The translations under genes and the position numbers were made by a program. From Portulaca oleracea (taxonomy: Eukaryota > Streptophyta > Magnoliopsida > Caryophyllales > Portulacaceae), in the NCBI GenBank assembly GCA_029582165.1, contig CM055885.1, positions 10,910,729 through 10,974,728 on the forward strand: a stretch of DNA of 64,000 nucleotides, read 5' to 3'. Below, piece by piece: positions 1 to 11,127 of this stretch. The notes below the pieces were generated by a model. It saw only the letters and a list, made by a program, of their open reading frames with translations. It was not told where the DNA came from and ran no database searches. Positions within the stretch are counted from its first letter, which is position 1; each line of letters opens with the position of its first letter.

Positions 1-608
1 CCATCCAAGGGGGGGGGGGGGGCGGTATGCCATGTATATCGACCCACACCCTCCTGTCTTCACATGTCTCATACCGAGACCATTTCCTAATCTCAGAGAA
101 CCATACCTCCAACTCCTTCGGATTCTCCAGAGCCTCTTCCATGTCTTCCTCCTTTGGCAAGGTAATGATGAACTTTGTGCTGCTCATGGCTGTTACTTTA
201 GAAATTGGGCCATAATTATGGATTATTGCAGAAGCTAATGTTGCTAGATCTCTAGGCTGAGGACTAATGCATATAAGGCTCCTCTTGAGCCATTCCATTA
301 GCCATCTTTTCTAACCTGCTCTCTGCGTTCGTTTTGCTTGTCGTACCAGTATACTTTTACCTCTTATGTCCTCCCACTCATTCTCCACATACTTTCCTTA
401 ACTGCTTGTTGGCTCCAAAAGTAGATGAACCCCCATATCTTCCATGCACTCCTTTGTTTCTTGGTATTATTACATCCTTCACCTTCCCAAATCTTCTAAA
501 AATCCATCTTAATCTATACTTGTCAATATTTTCTGGCAAATTTCCTACATAAATTGCTTGTTCTTCAATTCTTTCCTTTGCCCTTCTTGTGTGCTCTCCT
601 TCCATCAC
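1..608 (-). pseudogene. LINE ORF1-like fragment: RRM plus DUF4283-like segment
   Basis: Read on the minus strand, the start at 608 gives a basic N-terminus followed by an RNA-recognition-motif start (AIYVGNLPENIDKYRLRWIF, then FGKVKDVIIPRN). The RNP1-like part RYG is followed by out-of-frame sequence and a stop near 378. A second open stretch from about 310 to 22 continues as EWLKRSLICI...TLASAIIHNYGPISKV, then FIITLPKEEDMEEAL and RRVWVDIHGIP. That is the pattern of the DUF4283-like region of plant LINE/L1 ORF1 proteins and related nucleic-acid-binding proteins. A run of about 11 G (C on the coding strand) near 11-21 interrupts the frame, and the window edge cuts the rest. Family assignment rests on motif memory. 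A host RRM gene relic is possible but less likely, given the decayed frames and no visible exon structure. Confidence 0.6.
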
Positions 609-2009
609 TTCTCTCTAGCCGATGAACAGAACATGTTCTTTTTCAAGGATAATTGAATCTCAGTTTCAAACTTAGATAACAATAAAATAAACTTGTGCAA
701 TAATATGTTCAACCAATATTTTCATATCATAATCTACATCAATTTGTGTCAATGTTATCATATTAAGACATTTTTGGATTACCTCCATGAATCATATATA
801 GTTAGGTAAATGTAACCCGGTATATGGAACTTAATCAGAACAGTTTCTGTTCCATAAACATTTATATATATCTGATTATGTAATCGAATCTGAGTTTCAA
901 ACTTACATTAATTTGTTCAATAAACATTAAAGTTTAAATAAAATATTATATTTAGCTATCTAATTCAATCTCTATTTGAAACGTACACATAATTACCTAT
1001 AATCTATATAGTATAATATTGAAGTTTAAAAAAAAGTCATACCTAACTCAACTTCCATAGGATCGGGCAATATGGGGTGAAAACAATCCAACATATCCAA
1101 TGACATCAAAGCCACTCTCCATATCAACATGCAAAGTACAAAAAACAAGTTAATAATTAACTTAAACCCATAAAATCAATCAAATCAAATCTGCACCAAA
1201 TCAAACTTATATCTGATAACTGACATCACATTATCTAATTGAATCTCAGTTTAAACTTAGAAAATCACTTAAAATTGTAAACCTAGAATAATATGTTTAA
1301 CCAATCTTTATTCTCCATATCAACGTGCTCTGTACAAACCCAGTATATGTAATTTAATCAATAGCAAGCATCAAACCCAGTCTGCATGTCCTCTTGCATT
1401 AGTACATACTGAAAACACTTTGTCTTCACAAACAAAGCCCCAACAAAAACTTAAAACAACAAAATATCGCATTGCTATAATCATTTTTCAAATTCTTTAG
1501 AAGGAAATAGTTCAAAGTGGAATGAAACATACAAAATTTTCAACCTAGAAAAAATTTAAGCTTTTCCCTCCACTTAAATAAATTATGAGGACTAATGCAG
1601 GTAAAAACGGTGAGCACATTGAATTAAGGTAGTTAGGCATTTAACTAAAATGATGCATCCATTAGAAATAAAGAATCAAACATATGCGCCAATTACTGTA
1701 GGGCCTAGATGGTCAAGAAGTCTCCATTGTTCTCTAACTTTTCTTTTACCCAGGCAAGTAGACAAGCCTGCTGAAAAATCTATGGTTGAAATTTTGAGTC
1801 TATAGCCTCAGATTTAACAAAGGGAAATTTCACTCTGGTTGGCAATGGACTTTCCAATGAACAAAATGGCAACAATCTTCCATATGCTAAAAAATATATA
1901 ATTTAATATAAAATTGTTATTCAACAGAATAAAACTCACTTAGATCATGTGCTCTTGTTCATATTCAGAATAGGATAAAAACATAACAAACAAAACTTCT
2001 AAACATTCA
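609..2009. repeat. AT-rich non-coding stretch with a diverged internal duplication
   Basis: No gene is visible. The block at about 651-835 (aattgaatctcagtttcaaa, then ataatatgttcaaccaat, then acccggtatatgga) recurs in the same order at about 1237-1361 with substitutions and small indels. Partial versions of the first motif also occur near 882 and 960. This looks like an old direct duplication of about 585 bp, perhaps of a retroelement UTR. The remainder (1400-2009) is AT-rich with no recognisable element. Confidence 0.4.
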
Positions 2010-2970
2010 AAATCAAGAACCAAAACCAATCAAAACTGCTAACAAGCAGAAATAAAACATAAAATTATACATCAAAACAGTCTAGAAGACTTACATGACA
2101 ATTAACTGATGCATGACCACTCCATTTACAAACTCCCTGAACTTGAGATTTCTAGATGCATGCAAACATTTTAAAAAGGAAAAAAAAACCCGAATTTAAA
2201 AAAAAAAGCAAAACCTCTACATAGTACCAAGACATAAAAATTTGGAAACATGCACCAATAAACTAGAATTATGTCATCCTTCCTTCGACTGACAAATCAG
2301 ACTCAGTAATCATCACAAATCAAAACTTAGAAACTTCAAATCACGAGCGAAAAAATCAAAGCGTAGAAACTTACATACTTACTAGATCGATGACTTAAAC
2401 TCTCAAATTTGTCAAGAAAATCATCGATCTACAAGAACTCCACATATTCCAAGCATTACGTTTCCCTTCCTTCGACTGACAGATCGGACTAATTTAAATT
2501 CAAGTACTAAACCAGATGAAATTGCAAATAAGCACGAAAAAATAGCTATTAACTTAAAATCGTCTGCAAAACTTATATGATAATGAAATGATTCACTGTC
2601 TCCCCAAACTGGAGATTTCCCGATGCATGCGCACATTTTAACCCCAAAACACCCTAGAATTAAGAAGATAACAAAGAAAACCACTAAAGATTCGAAATCA
2701 AGAACCAAACTATATCAAATTTGCAAATAAGCACAGATAAATCATACAAATTCACATAAAACCGTGTCGACCACTTACAAGATAATTTAACGATGTACGA
2801 GTACCTTTCTTCCATTGACAGAACCATGATTCCTCTTCTTACCAAATGAAAACATACAAAATTTAAATTACCCGCCAAAGTTTTAACGATAACTGAACAA
2901 AACTACCAAGTACGAACGAATCTGATGAAAAACTCATAAAACTTACAATATCGATTTTAAAACCCGCCAT
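2010..2970 (-). repeat. Diverged tandem-like repeat units containing splice-donor-like motifs
   Basis: Similar blocks follow one another at roughly 2010-2180, 2270-2400, 2465-2650, 2690-2830 and 2880-2970. Each has some of the same parts: AAATCAAGAACCAAA, GCAAATAAGCAC, an ACTTACA(A/T) motif (TGTAAGT on the minus strand), CTTCGACTGACA and GATGCATGC. Units are 150-250 bp and only partly alike, so this is an old local amplification. No continuous coding frame runs through them. Confidence 0.4.
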
Positions 2971-3560
2971 GATCAATAAAAGGAGAAGGCAGACAGATTC
3001 GGACAAGGAAACCCGCCAGCATCGTCTCGAAACTGCCGGAAACGATTGAATGTCAAAGAAGTGAGATTTGGAGCAGGGAGAGAGCGACTGAAGTAGAAGG
3101 AACACTGATTCAAAAAAGGAGAACCGACTTTGGGATATTCGTAGAGGAAAGAGGAGTCTAGAGTCGACTGAGGGTTTTTCGGAGAAGGACGACAGCAATA
3201 TCAGGGAGATTGAAGAGGAATCGACGAATCGATTCGCTGAGGGCTTTCCGGAGAAGGAAAACGATGATTTGAGGGAGAATATAATGAAGAGGAATCGCTG
3301 ATTTCCGGATGCATGATAGAAGGAGAAAGGAGAAACCAAAAGGAGAAATGAGGAAAGGAGAAAGGAGAGAGGATCCGGAGGTTGGAGAAACTGAAGGTTT
3401 TGGAGGAAGGAGAAAGGACGACGTAGAAAGGAGAAAGAGAAATGAGAGACAGTCTGAAATGGACAGAGAGAGAAACTGAAGATTCTAGATGGAGATGGAG
3501 GTGGTCGCTTAGGGTTTCTATCTGAAGATGCCCTACATATATATAAAAGGGAGTGATGGA
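2941..3560 (-). other. Possible promoter, CT-rich leader and short first exon of an unidentified minus-strand transcript
   Basis: On the minus strand, a TATA-like run (tttatatatatatgtaggg) lies near 3550-3528. It is followed by about 500 nt of CT-rich leader-like sequence containing AAACCCTAA. An ATG at 2970 gives eight codons (MAGFKIDI) that run directly into a consensus donor GTAAGT at 2946-2941. This is what the 5' end of a plant gene or of a transcribed repeat can look like. I could not find a matching downstream exon with a recognisable domain, so the call is tentative. The 158-codon open frame over this leader is Ser/Leu/Phe-rich and is probably an artefact of the CT bias. Confidence 0.25.
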
Positions 3561-4393
3561 GTCAGTTAGGGTAATGTTTGAATTAGGGTTTAGGCCTTTC
3601 GAGCTTCATATCTTTTGGGCTGATATATAACAGATTGGGTCAACTGGTGTTATGTTTTAGTGGATGACTGGATGTGTTTTAGTGGGTAAGGTTTGAATTA
3701 GAGTAAGTTTCAATTTTTATTCTTTCAACTTTAGTTTTTGAATTTTATAAACTTACTTTTTAATACATAGTATTAATTAAAATAACTTATATGTTAATAT
3801 TTTTGCTAAAAGTTTATTCTTGGATTTTTACTTATAAGCACATATGTTGCAGGATAATTATATTCCTACAAATGGAAACATCACCAAACTCACAACATCA
3901 GTACACACTGCATTTATTCAAATGCATAGAGGACAAGAGGAGGCAATTTATCAAGAAGAATGACGAGATCTTGGCAAAAAATATGGCATGCAGGACCAAA
4001 GTTATTGTTGTTCCACCCTCAAAATTATAAATTTGTTATTGTAATCGTTGAGTACTTAATTATTCTATTGATAAATAAATTTATAGCAATTTTGGACCAG
4101 TTTGTCTTTTTTCATAATTAAAATTTGCCCCCATGTATTTTCATTTGACAATTTATTACGAAGTCTTTCGTTTGAACAATTATTTATTATTATGAAATCT
4201 TTTGTTTTGAGCAATTCACTTTTTAAATTAAAATAACTAATTTATTACACTCCGTGCATTACACGGATATAGGACTAATCAAAATGTTGATAAATGTTGA
4301 CTTAAATTAATTTGGTGCAATTATCAGTAATTATAATTATTTTGGAATAATATTTCTAAATTATAATTATAATTTCCATTAAATTTTTGATTT
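3561..4393. other. AT-rich intergenic stretch, no recognised gene
   Basis: A short frame (about 52 codons from an in-frame ATG at 3872, rich in Lys and Gln) follows an acceptor-like tgttgcag, but resembles no family I know. The rest is AT-rich sequence leading up to the MITE target site. Confidence 0.4.
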
Positions 4394-4402
4394 TTTAAAA
4401 TA

Positions 4403-4806
4403 GGATTATTAGACGTCAATAATACCAACTTTGGGGGTATTGGAGACTAATAATACAAACTATTTTTTTGGACACTAGTAGTACTAACTATCGACATATT
4501 TTCCTCTAACAGTACACGACCGAGTTGTTATAGTTTTAATTCATCGGAAAGATGACGTGGCTCCATGATGTATGGCGTGGAAGGCGGAGGTTGGGTAGAA
4601 AATGTTGGCGTAGACACTAACATGCCTTCCATGTCACATATTATGGAGTCACATCATCTTTTCGATGAGTTAAAACCATTACAATTTGACGGTGTACTGT
4701 TAGAGGAAAATAGGTCAATAGTTCGTACTGCTAGTATCCAAGAAAATAGTTTATATTATTAATATCCAATACCCCCAAAGTTGGTATTATTGATGTCCAA
4801 AAACCC
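4403..4806. mobile_element. Foldback MULE-type MITE with perfect 9-bp TSD
   Basis: The two halves are inverted copies of each other over almost their whole length (arms of about 185 bp, short central loop). The ends read GGATTATTAGACGTCAATAA on the left and GGGTTTTTGGACATCAATAA on the reverse complement of the right. Both arms continue through an AACTTTGGGGGTATTGG block. The element is bounded by identical 9-bp direct repeats TTTAAAATA at 4394-4402 and 4807-4815. Long TIRs beginning with G plus 9-bp AT-rich TSDs are typical of Mutator-like (MULE) non-autonomous elements. It carries no coding sequence; the short frame through its right arm is incidental. The right arm is the left edge of the tandem triplication. 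Confidence 0.88.
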
Positions 4807-5782
4807 TTTAAAATAATTATTTTAATATACTCCATGCATCGCACGGGTTGAGACCTAGTAAGAAAATTAATGGCAGAAGGATTAAAATAGTAATATATAC
4901 TAACCGCTTTCAATTTCTCCCATAGATCGCCAGTACAATCAGGCAACCTAGTTTTTCATTCCCCTCCACCTCCATTAGTGATGACAAGATCATCATGAGC
5001 CCTTACTTTGACCTTCAATATCTCTAGTCTACTCCTTAGTTAACTAGAAATTCGATGAACACCAGTATGAACTCTAAATTCTTTCACAATGTCTCTCTAA
5101 TCAAGGTTTAGGTTCTTCAATTTTAATCATAAACAAGGTCAACCAACTTTGCAATTTGAGATTTGATCCAGCATGCATTCTCCATTTTCAATCGTTATTT
5201 CTATGAATCAACATCAATTGACAAAAAGATTACCTCTACTCTGATCAGGAAAGTAATAGACACAAAATAGAAATTATATACCAACACATATCCAATGACG
5301 TAAAAGACGACCAAAAAGCAATTATACTTACCTAACTAGGTGAACAATTAGAAATGAGAATAATTAATGATAATATTGAAAGAAAAGTAATGGAGCCCAA
5401 TGAATAGATAACAATTTACAAACCTGGTGAAAAGGTTGTAATATATCAATGGAAAAAGTCACTTATGCTTGATAAGCTTATACAAATAGTTTAGGCAAAT
5501 TGAAATTAAATAAACCGACCTTTGGAGGTGCTTTGATCTAACGAATCAACCTTGAACATTAATATTAGACGAACTGACCTTGTCATGTTGATTTTTTCAA
5601 CAAATCGCCACCGAGTCCAACTCGTCGGAGATATGACGTGGCGGCGGTGGATGCTTATTTGACGATTGTTTAAGCCAAAAAAGGAAAAAAAATAGACATG
5701 TATTTTGCTTATGTGGAACTATTTTTTATCTTTTTAAATGTCCACCTCACCCCTCCTCTCTCTCCCTCTTTCTTTCTTTCTT

Positions 5783-5824
<42 letters not shown>

Positions 5825-7128
5825 AGCCTCTCCCCTCTTAGTTTCTCTCTCTATCACCCTCTCTCTCTGCCAATCAACCCAGACGCACCACCACCCTCAC
5901 CTTCTTCCATGATGTGTGGCGTGGAAGGCGGAGGTTGGGTAGAAAATGTTGACGTGCACACTAACATGCCTTCCATGTCACATATTATGGAATCACATCA
6001 TCTTTTCGATGAGTTAAAATCATTACAATTCGACAATGTACTGTTAGAGGAAAATAGGTCAATAGTTCGTACTGCTAGTATCCAAGAAAATATTTTATAT
6101 TATTAATATCCAATATCCCCAAAGTTGGTATTATTGATGTCCAAAAACCCTTTAAAATAACTATTTTAATATACTCCGTGCATCGCACGGGTTGAGACCT
6201 AGTAAGAAAAGTAATGGCAGAAGGTTTCAAATAGTAATATATACTAACCGCTTTCAATTTCTCCCATAGATCGTCAGTACAATCAGGCAACCTAGTTTTT
6301 TCATTCCCCTCCACCTCCATTAGTGATGACAAGATCATCATGAGCCCTTACTTTGACCTTCAATGTCTCTAGTCTACTCCTTAGTTAACTAGAAATTCGA
6401 TGAACACCAGTATGAACTCTAAATTCTTTCACAATGTCTCTCTAATCAAGGTTTAGGTTCTTCAATTTTAATCACAAACAAGGTCAACCAACTTTGCAAT
6501 TTGAGATTTGATCCAGCATGCATTCTCCATTTTCAATCGTTATTTCTATGAATCAACATCAATTGACAAAAAGATTACCTCTACTCTGATCAGGAAAGTA
6601 ATAGACACAAAATAGAAATTATATACCAACACATATCCAATGACGTAAAAGACGATCCAAAAAGCAACTATACTTGCCTAACTAGGTGAACAATTAGAAA
6701 AGGGAATAATTAATGATAATATTGAAAGAAAAGTAATGGAGCCCAATGAATAGATAACAATTTACAAACCTGGGAAAAAGGTTGTAATATATCAATGGAA
6801 AAAGTCACTTATGCTTGATAAGCTTATACAAATAGTTTAGGGAAATTGGAATTAAATAAACCGACCTTTGGGGGTGCTTTGATCTAACGAATCAACTTTG
6901 AATATTAATATTAGACGAACTGACCTTGTCATGTTGATTTTTCCAGCAAACCGCCACCGAGTCCAACTCGTCGGAGATATGACGTGGCGGCGGTGGATGC
7001 TTATTTGACGATTGTTTAAGCCAAAAAAGGAAAAAAAATAGACATGTATTTTGCTTATGTGGAACTATTTTTTATCTTTTTAAATGTCCACCTCACCCCT
7101 CCTCTCTCTCCCTCTTTCTTTCTTTCTT

Positions 7129-7172
<44 letters not shown>

Positions 7173-8454
7173 ACTCAGCCTCTCCCCTCTTAGTTTCTCT
7201 CTCTATCACCCTCTCTCTCTGCCAATCAACCCAGACGCACCACCACCCTCACCTTCTTCCATGATGTGTGGCGTGGAAGGCGGAGGTTGGGTAGAAAATG
7301 TTGACGTGCACACTAACATGCCTTCCATGTCACATATTATGGAATCACATCATCTTTTCGATGAGTTAAAATCATTACAATTCGACAATGTACTGTTAGA
7401 GGAAAATAGGTCAATAGTTCGTACTGCTAGTATCCAAGAAAATATTTTATATTATTAATATCCAATATCCCCAAAGTTGGTATTATTGATGTCCAAAAAC
7501 CCTTTAAAATAACTATTTTAATATACTCCGTGCATCGCACGGGTTGAGACCTAGTAAGAAAAGTAATGGCAGAAGGTTTCAAATAGTAATATATACTAAC
7601 CGCTTTCAATTTCTCCCATAGATCGTCAGTACAATCAGGCAACCTAGTTTTTTCATTCCCCTCCACCTCCATTAGTGATGACAAGATCATCATGAGCCCT
7701 TACTTTGACCTTCAATGTCTCTAGTCTACTCCTTAGTTAACTAGAAATTCGATGAACACCAGTATGAACTCTAAATTCTTTCACAATGTCTCTCTAATCA
7801 AGGTTTAGGTTCTTCAATTTTAATCACAAACAAGGTCAACCAACTTTGCAATTTGAGATTTGATCCAGCATGCATTCTCTATTTTCCATCGTTATTTCTA
7901 TGAATCAACATCAATTGACAAAAAGATTACCTCTACTCTGATCAGGAAAGTAATAGACACAAAATAGAAATTATATACCAACACATATCCAATGACGTAA
8001 AAGACGATCCAAAAAGCAACTATACTTGCCTAACTAGGTGAACAATTAGAAAAGGGAATAATTAATGATAATATTGAAAGAAAAGTAATGGAGCCCAATG
8101 AATAGATAACAATTTACAAACCTGGGAAAAAGGTTGTAATATATCAATGGAAAAAGTCACTTATGCTTGATAAGCTTATACAAATAGTTTAGGGAAATTG
8201 GAATTAAATAAACCGACCTTTGGGGGTGCTTTGATCTAACGAATCAACTTTGAATATTAATATTAGACGAACTGACCTTGTCATGTTGATTTTTCCAGCA
8301 AACCGCCACCGAGTCCAACTCGTCGTAGATATGACATGGCGGCGGCGGATGCTTATGTGACGATTGTTTAAGGGAAAAAAAATTAGACATGTATTTTGCT
8401 TATGTGGAACCATTTTTCATTTTTTTAAATGCCCACCTCACCCCTCCTCTCTCC

Positions 8455-8493
<39 letters not shown>

Positions 8494-8583
8494 AGTCAAC
8501 CTCTCCTCTCTCACTTTTTCTCTCTATCACCCTCTCTCTCTTTTCTAACCAACCTAGACGCACCACCACCCTCGCCTTCTTCT
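4565..8583. repeat. Threefold tandem repeat (units of about 1344 and 1352 bp, plus a third unit continuing into the Pack-MULE)
   Basis: Units start at the same ATGATGT(A/G)TGGCGTGG sequence at 4565, 5909 and 7261. Each unit has the right arm of the foldback MITE, about 680 bp of shared flank, then the left TIR arm of the Pack-MULE with a (CT)n tract. In units 1 and 2 the TIR breaks off at CACCTTCTTCC and joins the middle of the MITE arm. In unit 3 it continues into the complete Pack-MULE. Units 2 and 3 are most alike at their 5' parts (for example ATGATGTGTGG in both, ATGATGTATGG in unit 1). The 122- and 124-codon frames across the (CT)n tracts and the 88-codon minus frames in units 2 and 3 are repeats of each other and have no protein-like signal beyond low complexity. 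Confidence 0.9.
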
Positions 8584-8687
8584 TTCTTCTTCCCCACCTT
8601 CGCTGATCACCATTGAGCTCCACCACCTCCGCCGACCTCCGTCGCATCACCATCTAGCTCCACCGACCCACACCCAGCCCAACTCTT

Positions 8688-8775
8688 CTTCTTCTTCTTC
8701 TTCTTCTTCTTCTTCTTCTTCTTCTTCTTCTTCTTCATCTTCTTCTTCTTCTTCTTCTTCTTCTTTCTTCTTCTT
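8688..8775. repeat. (TTC)n microsatellite inside the Pack-MULE
   Basis: An almost uninterrupted run of TTC units with one CAT interruption, located just inside the left arm. Confidence 0.95.
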
Positions 8776-9149
8776 GTTTCCCGGAAGCTTTTATTAATAG
8801 CAGTGATCTAGTTGCTTCAATTGAGGCATTCCATCTGGGTATGATTTAGGAATTAGGAGGCTAGAGAGGGTGATTAAGACTAACTTCAACGGGGCTAGGT
8901 AGGGGGTCGAATTGGGTTCAACTCAAATTCAAATACAATCAATTCGAATTGAAGAAAAACCACCACGCAGATGCAATCACATAACAAAGTAATTCTAGGA
9001 AAAAGTAGAAGGGGAGGAGGGTGAAAGTAAGAAGACAACAACAAAGTGAGGTAGGGGAAGAATAGAAGAAATTAAAGTGGAGGTTGAAATAAAAAAAATT
9101 GAGAGAGAGAGATTGGTGTTGGGTGTTCTTACAGGGAGATCTGGAGTGT

Positions 9150-9445
9150 TGAGGGAGATGGGGACATCTAGACTCCCTTAGGTCCCCCACTAGGTGACAC
9201 TCTTCAGCCTCACGCACCGCCGTAAGTAGCTTGTCTTCCTGTCGGACTTTATTGTCGTAGAAGGCATGGTGAGATTTCAAGGTGAGGAATTTTTCGGTGA
9301 TTTCATGGATCCAACTTTGGTCTTCTTCAATGAAGAGGGTCCGACCACCGTGGTTGAGGGCGTCCCACATCAAGCTGTCGTAGCCCAGCCCAAATACCAA
9401 GAAATTGCATGGGGACTTTCGTCGGAGTACACGCTCAATGACAGA
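9150..9445 (-). pseudogene. Captured fragment of a DUF579 (glucuronoxylan 4-O-methyltransferase / IRX15-type) gene
   Basis: Within a 182-codon minus-strand frame (9487-8939), the middle part reads SPCNFLVFGLGYDSLMWDAL, NHGGRTLFIEEDQSWI, then YDNKVRQEDKLL and EECHLVGDLRESRCP. The NFLVFGL-DSLMW-LN-GRT-F-EED order is the hallmark of the N-terminal half of the DUF579 domain, which in plants includes the xylan 4-O-methyltransferases (GXM) and IRX15/IRX15-L of secondary-wall xylan synthesis in the Golgi. About 85 codons match. The family domain is about twice that, and the catalytic C-terminal half (VDAP/VDGP region) is absent. The flanking parts of the frame are low-complexity Leu/Phe sequence from the transposon. 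The fragment cannot encode a working enzyme; a regulatory or small-RNA effect on the parent gene is only speculation. Confidence 0.78.
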
Positions 9446-10058
9446 GAAACATAGTAGAAGAAGAAGGAGAAACAAGAAGAAGTACAAGAAGAAGGAGAAA
9501 CAGAGTAGGGCTAGGTGTGGGTTGGTGGAGCTAGGTGGTGGTGCGACGGAGGTCGGCGGAGGTGGTGGAGCTCGGTGGTGGTCGACGAAGGTGGGGAAGA
9601 AGAAAAAAGAAGATGAAGGTGGTGGTGCGTCGGGGACTCGAGGTTGATTGGCAGAGAGAGGGTGATAGAGAGAGAAAGTGAGAGGGGAGAGGCTGGGGGA
9701 GGGAGGGAGGGAGAGAGAGAGGGGGGGGGGGGAGACGAGAGAGAGAGAGGGGGAAAAGAGAGAAGGGGGTGAGGTGGAATTTAAAATAAGATGGAAAATA
9801 TTGATTATTTAATCCTAGTCAGAAAAAAATGTTTAATTTTCTTTTTTGCTTTCTTTTTTTGCTTAAACAACCGCTACATAAGCATCCGCCGCCGCCACGT
9901 CATATCTCCGACGAGTTGGACTCGATGGCGGTTTGCTTGAAAAATCAACATGACAAGGTCAGTTCATCTAATATGAATGTTCAAGGACCAAGGTTGGTTC
10001 GTTAGATCAAAGCACCTCCAAAGGTTGGTTTATTTAATTCCAATTTACCGATATTTTA

Positions 10059-10798
10059 TATAAGGAGAAATAATACCAAAGGAAGAATAGAATAGGTTGA
10101 AAAAAATCAATTATGTTTGAAAAGCCTTACAAATGATGTATATAAAAAGATAACTGAACAATACCAAAGAAAAAATAAAATAAAAATAATTATTTACCAC
10201 ACGCATGTTAACTAGTATTAACAAATTGAGCAAGACTTTTCAATTAAATATATTAACTTAACTGTACAATATTTTTTTTAATTTTTTTTTATAACAACTT
10301 TTCATTAGTTTGACAGAAGAATGATCAATTCAAAAGTAAACCAAGATAAAAATTAAATGTAAATAAAAAATGAAATTTTAAATTTAAATCAGCTAATATT
10401 TCAACAGTAATAACATTGTTATTCTTTTTTAGAGGATGACACAGTCAATGTCCCCTTGTTTTCTTCCATTGATAATTTATAAGAATATATTAAATTAATT
10501 TTCTAATCCTCTAATTCAATCTTTTGTAATATATAAAATTATTTTAAATTTAGAAATTTACATGAATATTTTAATGTTATAAAGCATATGAAAATTCTTA
10601 ATTATTGATATAAAAATTAATATTTGTAAATGTTAATATTTGTTAAGATAATTGATTTTTTTTGACTGAGTGTCTGTACATACATATCATTGCTGTTGGG
10701 CGCAAAAATAACAGCGAGTGATGAAGTTGAACCCAAAAGGGAAAAGGCAAAGGATAAAGCCCGTACAAGAGTCGAGTATTGCGTGGGAATGTTGTCCT

Positions 10799-10836
<38 letters not shown>

Positions 10837-11127
10837 TGGGGGATGGCCGATAGTCGATAGGCATATACTCTCGTACTGATTCCCATTCTTCTGTTTTGCA
10901 ATCTCCGGTCTCCCTCGATAGTCATGTCTGTTTACCAAAAAACAAAATGATGCAGTGAGACAGTATGTACATCTAACATGTGCGTCTTCTTTCTTGATTC
11001 TGATTTCTGAGACTAATTTGTGACCACACATGACCGAAAGAGCCAAAATGTGGGTGGGGGTTTACAACTTAACACTCCTATTTGTTTCTGGCAGCTTCGA
11101 GTTGCAGTGGAGAAGGAGACGTCTTCA
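10059..11127. other. Intergenic region and 5' flank of the DedA-like gene
   Basis: AT-rich to about 10670. A run of about 35 T lies at 10801-10835 and produces several Lys-rich minus-strand frames that are not genes. The 290 bp before the ATG at 11128 are less AT-rich and presumably hold the promoter and 5' UTR, but I cannot assign a TATA box with confidence. Confidence 0.5.

Larger units (their letters stand above)
8192..10049. mobile_element. Pack-MULE with long TIRs carrying a captured DUF579 gene fragment
   Basis: Left end GGGAAATTGGAATTAAATAA; reverse complement of the right end GGTAAATTGGAATTAAATAA. The arms continue to match through ACCTTTGG(G/A)GGTGCTTTGATC, the GTCCAACTCGTCG block, a (CT)n tract and a GAGCTCCACCACC block, roughly 490 bp each, around a loop of about 800 bp. 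Flanking 9-mers are AATAGTTTA (8183-8191) and GATATTTTA (10050-10058), a 7/9 match consistent with an aged MULE TSD. The loop has no transposase. It holds a minus-strand fragment of a host gene and a long (TTC)n tract. Gene capture between long TIRs without a transposase is the definition of a Pack-MULE. Confidence 0.8.

Noticed and set aside
2863..3339. 158-codon minus-strand frame
   Set aside because: Ser/Leu/Phe-rich translation of a CT-biased leader-like region; no family signal.
3791..4030. 79-codon plus-strand frame
   Set aside because: Lys/Gln-rich end after an acceptor-like site is suggestive of an exon, but there is no recognisable domain or neighbouring exon.
5738..6106. Open frame of 122 codons (and its copy at 7084-7458)
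   Set aside because: Formed by a (CT)n microsatellite in a MULE TIR joined to a MITE arm; Ser/Leu low complexity, no domain.
5909..8583. CRISPR-like or satellite array
   Set aside because: Only three units of about 1.35 kb built from transposon pieces; not a CRISPR array and not a satellite.
10617..11046. Three Lys-rich minus-strand frames
   Set aside because: Created by the long T run at 10801-10835; no conserved sequence on either side.
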